A DNA stretch of 64,000 nt from Rhizobium sp. 16-449-1b (GCF_017741935.1 NZ_JAGHMH010000005.1:124001-188000); one strand, 5' to 3'. Positions 38,289 to 48,502 are shown, counted from the stretch's first letter. Numbers and translations are program-made. Notes: generated by a model not told the origin, from the sequence alone.

Positions 38289-40634
38289 TCAGTTGTTGTA
38301 GATGTTACCGTATCCGAGTTCGCTGGCATCACCGACATTGATGTCGCCAAGCGTACGGAATGTCAGCCTCGCGCCGATCGTCCAATCGCTTGCCGACTGG
38401 TCGCTGGTGTCGCGCTTGTCGGAGTAGGCGATCGTGAAGATCGTGCACTCGTCCTCGTATGTGAGGCCGATGGTCTGGCGCGTGAACGTGTTGTTGTTCA
38501 GATCATAGGCGATACCGCCGAAGATCGACCAGTAGTCCTTGAACTTGACCCGAGCACGCGTCTGCAGCTCATCGTTATCCGTGTCGTAGCCATATTCCGG
38601 CTGCGCGGAGACGTGCGTGTAGAGAAGCTGGCTCTGGAACGCGTCCGTCTCGAAGCCGGCGGTGAGGTCGCCACGGCGAAGCTCGAAACTCTTTTCGTCG
38701 AGGCGGTACGAAGCGGCGAATGCAAAGCCCTGCGGCGTCTCGATACCGCCGAGACCGACATAATCGGACCGCGTGGTTTCAAGGCCGGAATCGGCTCCGA
38801 CATTGACGAGATCGGCGGTGTCGAACGAGTTCTGGCCGCCCAGCTGGAAGGACTGGCCGAAGATGCCGTGCAGCTTGTAGCCGTTGTCGAAGGTGCCGGT
38901 GTACTGGAAGCCAACGTTAGCGCGTGTGCCGCCTTCAATACGGTCGTAACCGGAGAACTTGTCGCGTTCGAACAGATTGGTCGCATCGAAGACGAGGCTC
39001 TGCGCGTCTTCGTTCGGAAGCCTGCCAGCCAGCGATTCGTTCGGGCGCGCATAGATCTGCATGATCGGCTCGAACACATGCGTGCTGTTGTCGGTGGTGG
39101 CGAGGATCGGATAGCGAACTTCCAGGCCGGCCGTCACCATGCCACGCGTTGCGGCATCGCTCGTGTCGTAGTTGCCGCCATAGCCGACCGGGTCGTCCAT
39201 GTTGAGCGACAGCGCGTCGCCGCGGGCCGAAAGCAGCGGCGTGATCAGAACGCCGGCAGGCGTCACGAAGGTGCGCTTCCACGTCAGCTCGCCAGTCAGG
39301 CGCGACGTCTGGCCTTCAAGGCCACGGTAACGATCAAAGCCCGCGATGTCGTAAAAGTCGTCATGGCCGCGCGAGATATTGGTGAAGTTCACGTCGGCGG
39401 AGACTTCGCCGCCGGCAAGCGGCTGCGGCGCCACGTAGTGATAGTCCATCACCGGATAGACGATCGCCTGCTTCTTCTCGGCCGTGTTCGAAGGATCGGC
39501 GTCCTGCACGTCGAAATAGAAGGAGCGCAGGTCGAAGTAGTTCCGCTTTCCGAGACCCGTCAAATAGACTTGGTTGGTGCGGGTTGAATCGTCGTAGCCC
39601 TTGAGTTTGTAGGTGCGCGAGAAGTTGTTGTCGCTCTGCACCATTACATCCCAGCCGAAAGACCAGCGCGGATTGATCTGGAAGGCGCCCTTCGAGGCGA
39701 TCATGCCGCGAGCATCGTTCTGCGCGTCGCTGGTTCCTTCAGTGAAGGTGCTGGAATTCATCTGGCTGATACCGGCCACGCGCAGAGTGTGCGTGCCGTT
39801 CTCGAAACGCTGGCGGAATTCGGCGTCGGCCAGGAAGCCCTGCGTCGTGTATCCCGTACCCGTCACCGTCGCGTCCATGCTGGGCGAGATCACGTAATAG
39901 TAGGGGACAGACAGGCCGAAGCCGAGATTCTGTGCGCTGACGAAGCTCGGGAACAGGAAGCCGGACTTGCGCTTGACGGTGTTGTCGGGAACGACGAGCC
40001 AAGGAACATAGGCGATCGGATGGCCGAGCAGCTCCATGCGCGCGTGCTCGAGACGAATCGTGTGCTTCTCGCCGTTCTGGATGACCCGTTCGGCCTTCAC
40101 CTGCCAGAATGGCGGTTTCTCGGGCTTCTCCGCGCAGGGCAGACAGGCTGTGTAAACGCCCTTGTTGAGAATCATCTCCGTGCCACCGACCCGCTCGCCG
40201 GTTTCGGCGACGATGCGCGTGTTGTCGGGTGTCTCGATTCGAAGCGAATTGATGAAACCGTTGGCGAAGTCATCGGTCACGTCGAGCTTGTCGGAATACA
40301 TGCGCGTGCCGTCGGGGCTGACGAGCTCGACATTGCCAAGCGCCATCATCCGGCCGGTCTTCTGATTGTACTCGACTCGCTGCGAGACCATCTTGTAGCC
40401 GGCGTAATTGATCTGCACGCCACCTACGGCCGAAACGACCTCAGCGTCTTTGTTATAGACGAGCTCATTGGCCGAAAGAAGCATCTTGGCTTCCTTCGAG
40501 ACATTGGGCTTCATGTTTTGCAAAGCGTCTTGCGCAATGGCAACGGGCACGTTGCCGGTATAGCTGCACAGGGCTACGCCTGCGAACAGGGCAACCAACT
40601 GCTTACGAACACTTTTGCGGTTGCCTGCCGCCAC
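38289..40634 (-). CDS. lptD: LPS-assembly protein LptD
   Basis: The outer-membrane beta-barrel that inserts LPS, 781 residues. A signal peptide (LVALFAGVALCSYTGN, then cleavage near AIA-QD) leads to an OstA jellyroll (about 50-165) and a long beta-rich barrel. A CLPC pair near 165 may take part in disulphides. The GTG at 40634 overlaps the lptG stop (TAGTG) and has aggagg 8 nt upstream, so the longer frame to 40700 is rejected. Confidence 0.94.
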   Translation of the reverse strand: MAAGNRKSVRKQLVALFAGVALCSYTGNVPVAIAQDALQNMKPNVSKEAKMLLSANELVYNKDAEVVSAVGGVQINYAGYKMVSQRVEYNQKTGRMMALGNVELVSPDGTRMYSDKLDVTDDFANGFINSLRIETPDNTRIVAETGERVGGTEMILNKGVYTACLPCAEKPEKPPFWQVKAERVIQNGEKHTIRLEHARMELLGHPIAYVPWLVVPDNTVKRKSGFLFPSFVSAQNLGFGLSVPYYYVISPSMDATVTGTGYTTQGFLADAEFRQRFENGTHTLRVAGISQMNSSTFTEGTSDAQNDARGMIASKGAFQINPRWSFGWDVMVQSDNNFSRTYKLKGYDDSTRTNQVYLTGLGKRNYFDLRSFYFDVQDADPSNTAEKKQAIVYPVMDYHYVAPQPLAGGEVSADVNFTNISRGHDDFYDIAGFDRYRGLEGQTSRLTGELTWKRTFVTPAGVLITPLLSARGDALSLNMDDPVGYGGNYDTSDAATRGMVTAGLEVRYPILATTDNSTHVFEPIMQIYARPNESLAGRLPNEDAQSLVFDATNLFERDKFSGYDRIEGGTRANVGFQYTGTFDNGYKLHGIFGQSFQLGGQNSFDTADLVNVGADSGLETTRSDYVGLGGIETPQGFAFAASYRLDEKSFELRRGDLTAGFETDAFQSQLLYTHVSAQPEYGYDTDNDELQTRARVKFKDYWSIFGGIAYDLNNNTFTRQTIGLTYEDECTIFTIAYSDKRDTSDQSASDWTIGARLTFRTLGDINVGDASELGYGNIYNN

Positions 40635-41722
40635 TAGCCATCCTCCTGATGAAGCAGAATTGTTGCACCCAAAGCCAAGGCGACGATGACCGGAATCCAC
40701 GTCGCCACGAAAGGCGGGACAACCCCACTGCTTCCGAATGCTTTCACAAGCACGGTGACCACATAAAGCACGAAGCCTGCCAGGATGCCACCCAGAATCA
40801 CGGACCTCGATTGGTTGAACCGGCTAAATTTTAGGGACACTGTTGCAGCAATGAGAGTCATCGCCACGAGCAACAGTGGTTGGGACAACAAAGAGTGGAA
40901 TTGGGTCTCTAGAGCCTTGGTCGGAATCCCGAAGGATTTGGCAATGTTGATTCGGTTCGAGAGATCAAAAAACGCAATGGTTTCAGGGGCGGTAAGCCTC
41001 TGTTCGACGAAGTCCCGTTTCAAATTGGTACGGACCTGTACCTCATCCTTACGCTGAGCGATCTCGCCGGGGCGACGCTCGATAACGTTCTTAAGAAGCC
41101 AGTAACCATCTTCCAATTTTGCGGACGTCGCGTCCTGTCTGAGGATGATGTGATTGCTCGAATCGAAGTGCACGAGCACTGCGTCGACAAGCATCGTTCC
41201 ATCCTCAAGAACGCTTCGCGCACCGATGATGACATCGTCCTGGCCGCTGATCTGGCGAATCCACGGCACCTGCGGGCCACCCTTCGAGGCTCCGGCGTCA
41301 CCGCGCCAGTTGCTCTCGACGCTGGCTGCCTGCCGCTGTCCCCATGCCGCAAGCGGATTGAGGATCGTCATGACGCCGATGCCGAGTAGAAACGCGCCGG
41401 CGATGAAGGGCGACATGAATTGCCAGGCCGAAATACCGGCCGCACGCGTCACCACCAGCTCGTACTTGCGATTAAGGCCGATCAGCACGGTCATGCCGAC
41501 GAAAAGTGCGATGAAGGGAACCGTCTGCTGCAGGATGAGCGGCAGGCGCACGGCCGTCATCAGCAATCCGCCGGTCACCGTATAGCCCGGCAGGCCGGAC
41601 ATGCGGCTTGCGGTTTCGCTGAAGTCGACGAGGTAGACGATGCCGATGACACCGAGGAAGAACCACATCGCCGTCGTTGCATAACGGCGGAAGAAATAGC
41701 GTCCGAGCGTACCGAAAATCAT
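40634..41722 (-). CDS. lptG: LPS export permease LptG
   Basis: An inner-membrane component of the LptB2FG exporter, 362 residues. Hydrophobic helices cluster in the first 120 and last 90 residues around a periplasmic jellyroll-like middle. It starts with GRYFFRRYATTAMWFFLG as LptG does. The ATG overlaps the lptF stop (ATGA). Confidence 0.94.
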   Translation of the reverse strand: MIFGTLGRYFFRRYATTAMWFFLGVIGIVYLVDFSETASRMSGLPGYTVTGGLLMTAVRLPLILQQTVPFIALFVGMTVLIGLNRKYELVVTRAAGISAWQFMSPFIAGAFLLGIGVMTILNPLAAWGQRQAASVESNWRGDAGASKGGPQVPWIRQISGQDDVIIGARSVLEDGTMLVDAVLVHFDSSNHIILRQDATSAKLEDGYWLLKNVIERRPGEIAQRKDEVQVRTNLKRDFVEQRLTAPETIAFFDLSNRINIAKSFGIPTKALETQFHSLLSQPLLLVAMTLIAATVSLKFSRFNQSRSVILGGILAGFVLYVVTVLVKAFGSSGVVPPFVATWIPVIVALALGATILLHQEDG

Positions 41723-42885
41723 GCATCACCTCCGGCCGAGCGGGGGAAGCGCTGCTGCAGCTTGCGCCAGCCGATGGCGATCCAGTTGCCGATGAAGCCC
41801 AGCAGCGAGATTCGTTTGTGCGAAACCAGCGAAACAATCGCCAACGCGCTGATTCCGAGTGGCAGCGCATAGAGGATGCCGATGAAGATTGGTTTCGATT
41901 CGATCTGGTTGGCGGCATAGAACGTCGCCCATCGAACCGCGAAGGCAAGCACCAGCGCCGACACCATCGGATGCAGCCGTGCCTCGCGATGCGAGCGCGC
42001 ATCGCCGGCAATCGCAAGCGAAATCAACGAAAAGACGAGCGGAAGCATCCAGTCGGTCAGGCGCCTGTGAAGCTCCGCAACGTAGCTGCCGGGTTTGGCG
42101 ATGTAATCCTTGTCCGTCGGATCGGGATTGAGCAGGAACGGCAGTTCGCGGTCGGACGCGCGCAGCGTCGACTGGCCACGGTTCTGCGTGAGGTCGGACA
42201 GGTCGAACGAATAGGAATCGAAGCGGATGATGGACACGTCGCCGGTCGTGGTTTTCCGGTGCACCTCGCCATCATGCATGATCAGTGACGTGCCCTTTTC
42301 GTCCACAGCGCCTTCGCGAGCATAGTAGATCAGCTGGAAGGCGGGGTCGCGCTCGTCCACGACGAACAGGCCCTTGAGCACGCGTCCGGCGAGGCGCTCG
42401 GAGATCTGCACATAGAGGCCGGTATCGATCTGGCGGAAGTTCTTCTCTTCAATCACGGTTGAGAGCAGATCGGCGTAAGCCGCTGCAATCATTTGCCTTG
42501 CGCCAGTCTTTGCCTTCGGTTCGACGACATTGTCGACCAGGAACGAGAAGGCGCTGATGATGGCCGCGAGGATGATGATCGGGCGCCAGATGATGCTGCG
42601 GCGCGCGCCGGCGGCATCGATAACGGCAAGCTCCGAATCATTGTTCATCGTCGTCAACGTCTGCGTGACGCCGATGACCAGCGCGAAGGGCAGGACGACA
42701 GGAATGATCGAAGGCAGGATAAGCGTGGCGAGCTTGGCGAACGAACCGACCGATTGGCCGCTATCCGTCACCAGATTGATGCGCTGCAGCACCTGCGTGG
42801 TCCAGATGATCGCGAGCACGGGCAATAGGGCGACGAGAAACATCTGGCCCACGCGCCGCAATATGTATGTTTCAAGCAGTTTCAT
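41719..42885 (-). CDS. lptF: LPS export permease LptF
   Basis: LptG's partner in the LPS exporter, 388 residues with the same helix-jellyroll-helix layout. It starts LETYILRRVGQMFLVALLPVL. The ATG at 42885 has aaggg upstream; an upstream ATG at 42990 would add a soluble basic tail. It heads the operon lptF-lptG-lptD-surA-pdxA-rsmA. Confidence 0.94.
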   Translation of the reverse strand: MKLLETYILRRVGQMFLVALLPVLAIIWTTQVLQRINLVTDSGQSVGSFAKLATLILPSIIPVVLPFALVIGVTQTLTTMNNDSELAVIDAAGARRSIIWRPIIILAAIISAFSFLVDNVVEPKAKTGARQMIAAAYADLLSTVIEEKNFRQIDTGLYVQISERLAGRVLKGLFVVDERDPAFQLIYYAREGAVDEKGTSLIMHDGEVHRKTTTGDVSIIRFDSYSFDLSDLTQNRGQSTLRASDRELPFLLNPDPTDKDYIAKPGSYVAELHRRLTDWMLPLVFSLISLAIAGDARSHREARLHPMVSALVLAFAVRWATFYAANQIESKPIFIGILYALPLGISALAIVSLVSHKRISLLGFIGNWIAIGWRKLQQRFPRSAGGDA

Positions 42886-42982
42886 GCACGCCCTTGAACG
42901 CTCTTCGCGAATTCTTGCCGCCACGCAGCGAAAACCATCTACGCTTTTTGGTTTGCTTTTGCGACAAGCTACCGTCGAAAAT

Positions 42983-43759
42983 TCATTCAATTTTCAGTTT
43001 TTTTTCCCGCTGTGGCGAATCGGTCAGCGCCAGGATGCCGGCAAAAACAACGAAGGATGACAACCATCCAAGAATGACGTCGGACAGATAGTGCGCGCCG
43101 AAGGCCAGACGCAATGCCGGTGCCAGTAACGAAATCGTGGCCAGCGGCAGGAAGAGCGCGCGTCGCGACGCGCGCGGCATGATGAAGAGAAGACAGAGCA
43201 GCCAGCCGGCTCCAGCCGCTTCGCCTGACACGAAAGAACAGTTGGACAGGCACTTGCCCGCCGTCGACCCCGCCGGAACGAAGTCGAGCGCGCCGCCGAA
43301 ATCGGTTGTGGAAAATGGACGAGGGCGCCCCCAATGGTCCTTCAGGATGAAGTTGACGAGAACGATCGGGCCGGCGATCAGCGAACCGAGAGCGATCTTC
43401 AGCTTGCGCGCGCGCTCGGCGTCGAAGGTGGCGCCGAAATGACCATAGCAGTCGATGAGCTTCCACAGCAGCACAAACGCGGCGATGTAGGGAAGACGCA
43501 GGAAAAGCGTACGCAGAATCTGCAGCGTGAACTCCTGGCGGTAGGGAAAGTGCCCGCAAACCTCACGAAGCGACGTGCCGGCCGGACAGGTCTCGGCGGT
43601 GAAAAAATGCGAGGAGACCTCTTGGTCGATCTGCGGAAACAGATTGAAAATGATGAGCAGCGCAAACCAGGTGATGAGAAGGATTTTGAAGATGTCGGGG
43701 GCGCTGTAATCCGCGTCGCGTATGGCAGCCGGACTGAAAGCCTTCAATATGGAGTTCAA
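42983..43759 (-). CDS. PAP2-family membrane phosphatase with altered motif
   Basis: A 258-residue membrane protein with about five helices. The three PAP2 phosphatase motifs are KDHWGRPRP, SFVSGEAAG and RLAFGAHYLSD. In the second motif the usual PSGH histidine, the proton donor, is replaced by Glu, while the third-motif Arg, nucleophilic His and Asp remain. Lipid A or phosphatidylglycerophosphate phosphatases are possible roles, given the lpt neighbours, but unproven. Confidence 0.8.
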   Translation of the reverse strand: MNSILKAFSPAAIRDADYSAPDIFKILLITWFALLIIFNLFPQIDQEVSSHFFTAETCPAGTSLREVCGHFPYRQEFTLQILRTLFLRLPYIAAFVLLWKLIDCYGHFGATFDAERARKLKIALGSLIAGPIVLVNFILKDHWGRPRPFSTTDFGGALDFVPAGSTAGKCLSNCSFVSGEAAGAGWLLCLLFIMPRASRRALFLPLATISLLAPALRLAFGAHYLSDVILGWLSSFVVFAGILALTDSPQREKKLKIE

Positions 43760-43930
43760 GACCGATCCTCATCCTGTCAATTCGCTGGGATCAATAGTCG
43801 TCATCCATGACGCTTTGTTGACGCAACTCCCGCGATCTTGGACGTGATGGTCGCGACAAAGACTTGTCTTCAGTGGTGAAAACCTGAATGATCGGGCAAG
43901 AGGATTTAAAACGATCCCACTGGAGAAGAC

Positions 43931-45430
43931 ATGTCAGCCAAATTCGATATCTCGTTTGAAAAATCTGCCGAAATTGCTGGTGGATACGCCATTCTGTTGC
44001 AGGCCAAGGGGCAGGATTTCGCCGCCGGCGCAAGTGTCGCCGACCCATCGGGCGTGGTGGCCAAAGCCGCCAAGATCGCCGGCTTCTCGGCCAAGCTCGC
44101 AGGCGCGCTCGATATCGTGGCGCCCGAGGGATCGAAGGCCGAGCGCATCTTCGTCATCGGTCTCGGCAAGGCCGACGCCCTGGTTTCGTTCGATTGGCTG
44201 AAGGCGGGCGGTGCTGCCGCCTCGAAGATCAAGAACACGATGGATGTGACGATCTTTGTGGACGCGCCTGGCGTGGATGTCACCGCAACCCAGGCCGCCG
44301 ATTTCGCGCTCGGCATGATGTTGCGCGCCTATGGCTTCGATACCTACAAGACGAAGAAGTCGGACGACGACAGCAACGCCAAGGACGGCAGCGCGCCGAT
44401 CAAGGTCCGCATCATAACCGCAAAGGCATCTGAGGCCGCCAAGGCCTTCGAGGTCTCGCAGGCGGTTGCCGACGGCGTCAATCTGGCGCGCGACCTTGTC
44501 AACGAGCCGGCAAACGTTCTCGGCCCGGTCGAGTTCGCCGCCAAGGCCAAGGAACTCGAGAAGCTCGGCGTCGAGGTCGAGATCCTGACGGAAAAGGAAA
44601 TGAGCAAGCTCGGCATGGGCGCGCTTCTCGGCGTTGCTCAAGGCTCCGTACGCCCACCGCGCCTGGCTATCATGCAGTGGAAGGGCGGCAAGAGCGGTGA
44701 TGCGCCGCTCGCCTTCATCGGCAAGGGTGTCGTCTTCGATACCGGCGGCATCTCCATCAAGCCTGCCGGTGGCATGGAGGACATGAAGGGCGACATGGGC
44801 GGTGCCGCCGCCGTCACCGGCCTCATGCATGTGCTGGCCGCCCGCAAGGCCAAGGCGAATGTCGTCGGCATCATCGGCCTCGTCGAGAACATGCCCGATG
44901 GCAACGCGCAGCGTCCCGGCGATATCGTCACCTCCATGTCCGGCCAGACGATCGAGGTCATCAACACCGATGCCGAAGGCCGCCTCGTTCTCTGCGACGC
45001 CGTCTGGTATTGCAACGATCGCTTCAAGCCCAAGTTCATGATCGATCTCGCGACGCTGACAGGCGCGATCCTGGTAGCTCTCGGCAATATCCAGGCTGGC
45101 CTGTTCTCCAACGACGACAAGCTGTCGGAGCAGCTGATCGCGGCCGGAACCGAAACCCACGAGCGTCTCTGGCGCATGCCGCTGGGCAAGGAATACGACA
45201 AAATGATCGACAGCAAGTTCGCCGACATGAAGAACACCGGCGGTCGCCACGCCGGTTCGATCACGGCGGCCCACTTCATCGGCCGATTCGTTGGCGAGAC
45301 ACCGTGGGCGCATCTCGATATCGCCGGCACCGCCATCGGCTCGCCGCTGGACGAGATCAACCAGTCCTGGGGTTCGGGCTACGGCGTGCGGCTGCTCGAC
45401 CAGCTGGTACGCGCCAACTACGAATCATGA
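43931..45430 (+). CDS. pepA: Leucyl aminopeptidase
   Basis: A 499-residue M17 aminopeptidase with two metal ions. The signature [12 protein letters not shown] and metal ligands in [10 protein letters not shown] and [10 protein letters not shown] are visible. It cleaves N-terminal residues of peptides; family members can also bind DNA. holC follows with an ATGA overlap. Confidence 0.96.
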   Translation: MSAKFDISFEKSAEIAGGYAILLQAKGQDFAAGASVADPSGVVAKAAKIAGFSAKLAGALDIVAPEGSKAERIFVIGLGKADALVSFDWLKAGGAAASKIKNTMDVTIFVDAPGVDVTATQAADFALGMMLRAYGFDTYKTKKSDDDSNAKDGSAPIKVRIITAKASEAAKAFEVSQAVADGVNLARDLVNEPANVLGPVEFAAKAKELEKLGVEVEILTEKEMSKLGMGALLGVAQGSVRPPRLAIMQWKGGKSGDAPLAFIGKGVVFDTGGISIKPAGGMEDMKGDMGGAAAVTGLMHVLAARKAKANVVGIIGLVENMPDGNAQRPGDIVTSMSGQTIEVINTDAEGRLVLCDAVWYCNDRFKPKFMIDLATLTGAILVALGNIQAGLFSNDDKLSEQLIAAGTETHERLWRMPLGKEYDKMIDSKFADMKNTGGRHAGSITAAHFIGRFVGETPWAHLDIAGTAIGSPLDEINQSWGSGYGVRLLDQLVRANYES

Positions 45431-45876
45431 CCGAGGTCCTGTTCTACCATCTGACCGAATCCAAGCTGGAAGACGCGCTGCCGCCGTTGCTCGACAAAAG
45501 CGTCGAGCGCGGTTGGCGCGTCGCGGTTCAGATGAAGGAAGCGACTCACAGGGATGCGCTCGATGCGCATCTCTGGACCTTCCGCGAAGACAGCTTCCTG
45601 CCGCATGGCACGGATGAAGGAGAACTCGCCGGCAATCAGCCGGTTCTCCTGACCGTCGCCGACGAAAACATCAACAGCGCGACAGTCCGCTTCATCGTCG
45701 CCGGCGCCGAGCCGCCGCCGCTCGATGCCTATGAGCGGGTCGTCTTCATGTTCGATGGCTACGACCAGGAACAGCTCGAAGGCGCGCGCGCGCAGTGGAA
45801 GAAGCTGAAAGGTGAGGGACACAGCCTCACATATTGGCAGCAGACGCCCGAGGGGCGCTGGGAAAAGAAGGCCTGA
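45427..45876 (+). CDS. holC: DNA polymerase III subunit chi
   Basis: HolC links the clamp loader to SSB, 149 residues. Family marks are [19 protein letters not shown], an [14 protein letters not shown] segment and [16 protein letters not shown]. The start overlaps the pepA stop, an arrangement common in proteobacteria. Confidence 0.93.
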   Translation: MTEVLFYHLTESKLEDALPPLLDKSVERGWRVAVQMKEATHRDALDAHLWTFREDSFLPHGTDEGELAGNQPVLLTVADENINSATVRFIVAGAEPPPLDAYERVVFMFDGYDQEQLEGARAQWKKLKGEGHSLTYWQQTPEGRWEKKA

Positions 45877-45881
45877 AAGAC

Positions 45882-46427
45882 TCAGCCGATCCCGGCATCC
45901 TTTACTACCTTCTCGATGAAATCGTGCTTCGCGCGGGTATACTCCGCCCGGCTTGCCGCATGCGTGCCGGCGAGGTCGATCTTCAGCTGCTCATAGGCGC
46001 GGGCGATATCGGGATCGGCGCGCAGCGCATCGCGAAACGCCAGCATGCGGTTCCAGTTCTCGCCGCGATATTCCACGACATGCACCAGATGCGTCCGCGT
46101 CTCGCCCTTGATGCCGCGCCCGAAGATGTGATCGTCGGGAACGAGATCGGTGCCGGCATAATCGTAGCCGATGCTCTCCATCGCGCCGACGCAGGCGGGG
46201 CCATCGGCGAAGTAGCGAATGCCGACCATGATGTCGATGATCGGTTTGGCCTTGATAGCGGGAATCGATGTGCTGCCGACATGCTGGATGTCGATGACGG
46301 TGTCGCCGAGCGCCTGGCGGATCGCCTCGGCCTCTTCTTCATAGGCCTCGTGCCATAAGGCATTTGCGTCGGAGAGCGATACCGTCAGGTTTTTCAAGCC
46401 TAGACCGAAAGCTTCATCGTCGCGCAT
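45882..46427 (-). CDS. GrpB family protein
   Basis: A 181-residue UPF0157/GrpB protein with a nucleotidyltransferase-like core: IQHVGSTSIPAIKAKPIID contains the GS motif and acidic ligand. The substrate is unknown. It converges with holC, leaving only 5 nt between the stops. Confidence 0.88.
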   Translation of the reverse strand: MRDDEAFGLGLKNLTVSLSDANALWHEAYEEEAEAIRQALGDTVIDIQHVGSTSIPAIKAKPIIDIMVGIRYFADGPACVGAMESIGYDYAGTDLVPDDHIFGRGIKGETRTHLVHVVEYRGENWNRMLAFRDALRADPDIARAYEQLKIDLAGTHAASRAEYTRAKHDFIEKVVKDAGIG

Positions 46428-46487
46428 GCCGAACCTCTGAGATACCCAAGATGACCTTACTGTATCACGAGGTTCGGCAATTTCGAA

Positions 46488-47414
46488 TCAATCGTGGAAG
46501 GCTTCCACGAACTTGCGGCGGCCGAGCATGAAGGCATCGGCGACGTGGCGCAGCGGCGCAAGGTCGACGTCCGACTTGCCAGCCTTGACGATTTCCGCGA
46601 AGCGGCGATAGAGCGAAGGATATTCTTCTTCCGGTGCTTCGAATTTCAGCTCGCCGTTGATCGACAGCTTCGAGCCGCCTTCGGCGAGAACCATCTTGCC
46701 TGCTGACGTCTCGGCGAAGATATCCCAGCTCTGCTTGCCGGTCTGGCGCCAGTCGAATTCGACATGGGCGGGCACGTTATCGGCGTTCTTGAAGTGCAGG
46801 TCGGCTGCGATCGGCGCGTCGCGATTCTCCGGGAATTCCAGCGTTGCGCTCGTCAGGAAGATCGCCTTCGGCAGGATATGCGTGACGATCGACAGCGCGT
46901 TGATGCCGGGATCGAACACGCCAAGGCCGCCGGCCTGCCAGATCCAATCCTGATTCGGATGCCACTGGCGCACGTCTTCCTTCCAGACGACGTGAACGCT
47001 TTCGATCGTCGTGGACGCGAGGAAGGACTTGGCTGCCTCGACTGCCGCCGCATAGCGCGAATGCCAGCTGGCAAACAGTGTGACACCCTTGGACGCGGCG
47101 AGCGCCTCGAGGTCGGCTACTTCGCTCAGCGTCGCGCCCGGAGGCTTTTCAAGGAAAACGTGCTTGCCGGCCGAAAGCGCCTTGTGCGCGGCCTCATAGC
47201 GGTACTGCGGCGGCATGCACAGCGACACCGCATCGATCTCGGGTACGGCGTCGAGCATCGCGTCGATTGTCGTAAAGCTCTGGACGCCATCGACCGTGCC
47301 GTGACGGCTCGCCGTGGCGATCAGGTTGAAATCCGGGTTCTTGGCGATGGAGGGAAGGTGCTGGTCGCGGACGATCTTGCCGACGCCGACGATGGCGAGG
47401 TTGATGGGTGACAT
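46488..47414 (-). CDS. Gfo/Idh/MocA oxidoreductase, galactose dehydrogenase-like
   Basis: A 308-residue NAD(P)-dependent sugar dehydrogenase. The Rossmann motif is IVGVGKIVRDQH, EKPPGA follows, and the active region WKEDVRQWHPNQDWIW and GGLGVFDPGINA resembles D-galactose and L-arabinose 1-dehydrogenases. I chose the ATG at 47414; a TTG at 47444 has no ribosome site. No other sugar genes lie nearby. Confidence 0.85.
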   Translation of the reverse strand: MSPINLAIVGVGKIVRDQHLPSIAKNPDFNLIATASRHGTVDGVQSFTTIDAMLDAVPEIDAVSLCMPPQYRYEAAHKALSAGKHVFLEKPPGATLSEVADLEALAASKGVTLFASWHSRYAAAVEAAKSFLASTTIESVHVVWKEDVRQWHPNQDWIWQAGGLGVFDPGINALSIVTHILPKAIFLTSATLEFPENRDAPIAADLHFKNADNVPAHVEFDWRQTGKQSWDIFAETSAGKMVLAEGGSKLSINGELKFEAPEEEYPSLYRRFAEIVKAGKSDVDLAPLRHVADAFMLGRRKFVEAFHD

Positions 47415-47477
47415 GCTGTTGGCTCGCTTCGGTGTTTCGCTCAAAAGTATGATTATTGGGCGCCTGTTTTAACAGAA

Positions 47478-47505
47478 AGACGCCGGCGGGCAAGCGCCGG
47501 CGTCT
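47478..47505 (-). terminator. Terminator after the deacetylase gene
   Basis: A perfect 11-bp stem AGACGCCGGCG/CGCCGGCGTCT with a 6-nt loop lies 29 nt after the deacetylase stop; TTCTGTTAAAA follows on the minus strand. Confidence 0.7.
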
Positions 47506-47533
47506 GCTGCGAACCTCGAATTCCGCTGTTGGA

Positions 47534-48373
47534 TTACAGCGACGCCATAACAGTTGGCGCGACCGGCTTCTTGAACTTTAGCGTCACCACCTTGTAGCCC
47601 TCGGCCTCCAGCTTGGTGAGCAGGGTGGGCAGCATGGTCGCCGTGCGATTGTGAATGTCGTGCATCAGGATGATGCCGCGTCCGCGCTTGTGGAGAAGGT
47701 CGAGCGTCCGCTTGGTCACGGCTGCGGGCGTCGTGTTGAAATAGTCCTTGCTGTCGACATCCACGTCCATCACGACCATATCCCGCATGGCGATCGCGGA
47801 GCGCAGCTTGTGGCTGTCGGCGAGATAGGGGAAGCGGAAGAAGTTGACGTCGACACCCGTGGCCTTCGTCACAGCCGCTTCGCCGCGCATGACCTCTGCC
47901 ATCGCCATGTCGAAGCTAAGGGCCGCGAGGTTGTCGTGCTTGTAGGTGTGGCTGCCGATCGCATTACCGTCCATGGCGACCTTGCGGGCGAGTTCGGGGT
48001 GCAGCGCCGCCATCTCGCCGACCATCATGAAGGCGCCCTTGACGCCGAACTCGTCAAGCGTCGCCAGAACACGGTCGGTGCGGCCGGGGATAGGGCCGTC
48101 GTCGAAGCTGAGAATGACTTCCTTGTCCTGCAGTCGGATGTCGTGGATCGACGAAACGGTCATGGTGCGGCCGGCGAGGTGGTGCTGCTTGCCAAATCCA
48201 CGTGTGCGCGGCTGCTCGGCCGCATCGCCGCTGATGGTGTCCTGCTTGCCTTCAGGCGCCACGATCGACGAAGTCTTGATCGTCTTGTCGGGCGCGGGCT
48301 GCTTTGTTGTCTGGCAGCCGGCGAGGGCGGCGGCGCACAGAAGAAGGCCGGAGTAAAAAGCGAAGCGATGCAT
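47534..48373 (-). CDS. Polysaccharide deacetylase lipoprotein (NodB fold)
   Basis: A 279-residue lipoprotein: the lipobox LAGC places Cys20 as the lipidated residue. The NodB domain shows SFDDGP (catalytic Asp and metal Asp), SHTYKHDN (two metal His), RFPY and LMHD. It probably removes acetyl groups from a cell-wall or surface glycan. No Shine-Dalgarno is visible; a 10-bp hairpin lies directly before the start. Confidence 0.9.
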   Translation of the reverse strand: MHRFAFYSGLLLCAAALAGCQTTKQPAPDKTIKTSSIVAPEGKQDTISGDAAEQPRTRGFGKQHHLAGRTMTVSSIHDIRLQDKEVILSFDDGPIPGRTDRVLATLDEFGVKGAFMMVGEMAALHPELARKVAMDGNAIGSHTYKHDNLAALSFDMAMAEVMRGEAAVTKATGVDVNFFRFPYLADSHKLRSAIAMRDMVVMDVDVDSKDYFNTTPAAVTKRTLDLLHKRGRGIILMHDIHNRTATMLPTLLTKLEAEGYKVVTLKFKKPVAPTVMASL

Positions 48374-48379
48374 GAAGAG

Positions 48380-48412
48380 TGTCTCAACAAATCAGTAATG
48401 AATGTTGAGACA
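48380..48412 (-). promoter_or_regulatory. Perfect inverted repeat before the deacetylase gene
   Basis: The arms TGTCTCAACA/TGTTGAGACA are perfect over 10 bp with a 13-nt spacer, ending 6 nt from the start codon. On the minus strand CCATAATC (48421-48428) upstream resembles a -10. The element may be an operator or an mRNA hairpin. Confidence 0.6.
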
Positions 48413-48502
48413 ACCTTGATGATTATGGTTAACGATCGGTTTCTTTCGACCGTTCGCGCGCTAACAAATGTTAATTTTGAAACGCTCGTGTAACGACTGT
48501 GG

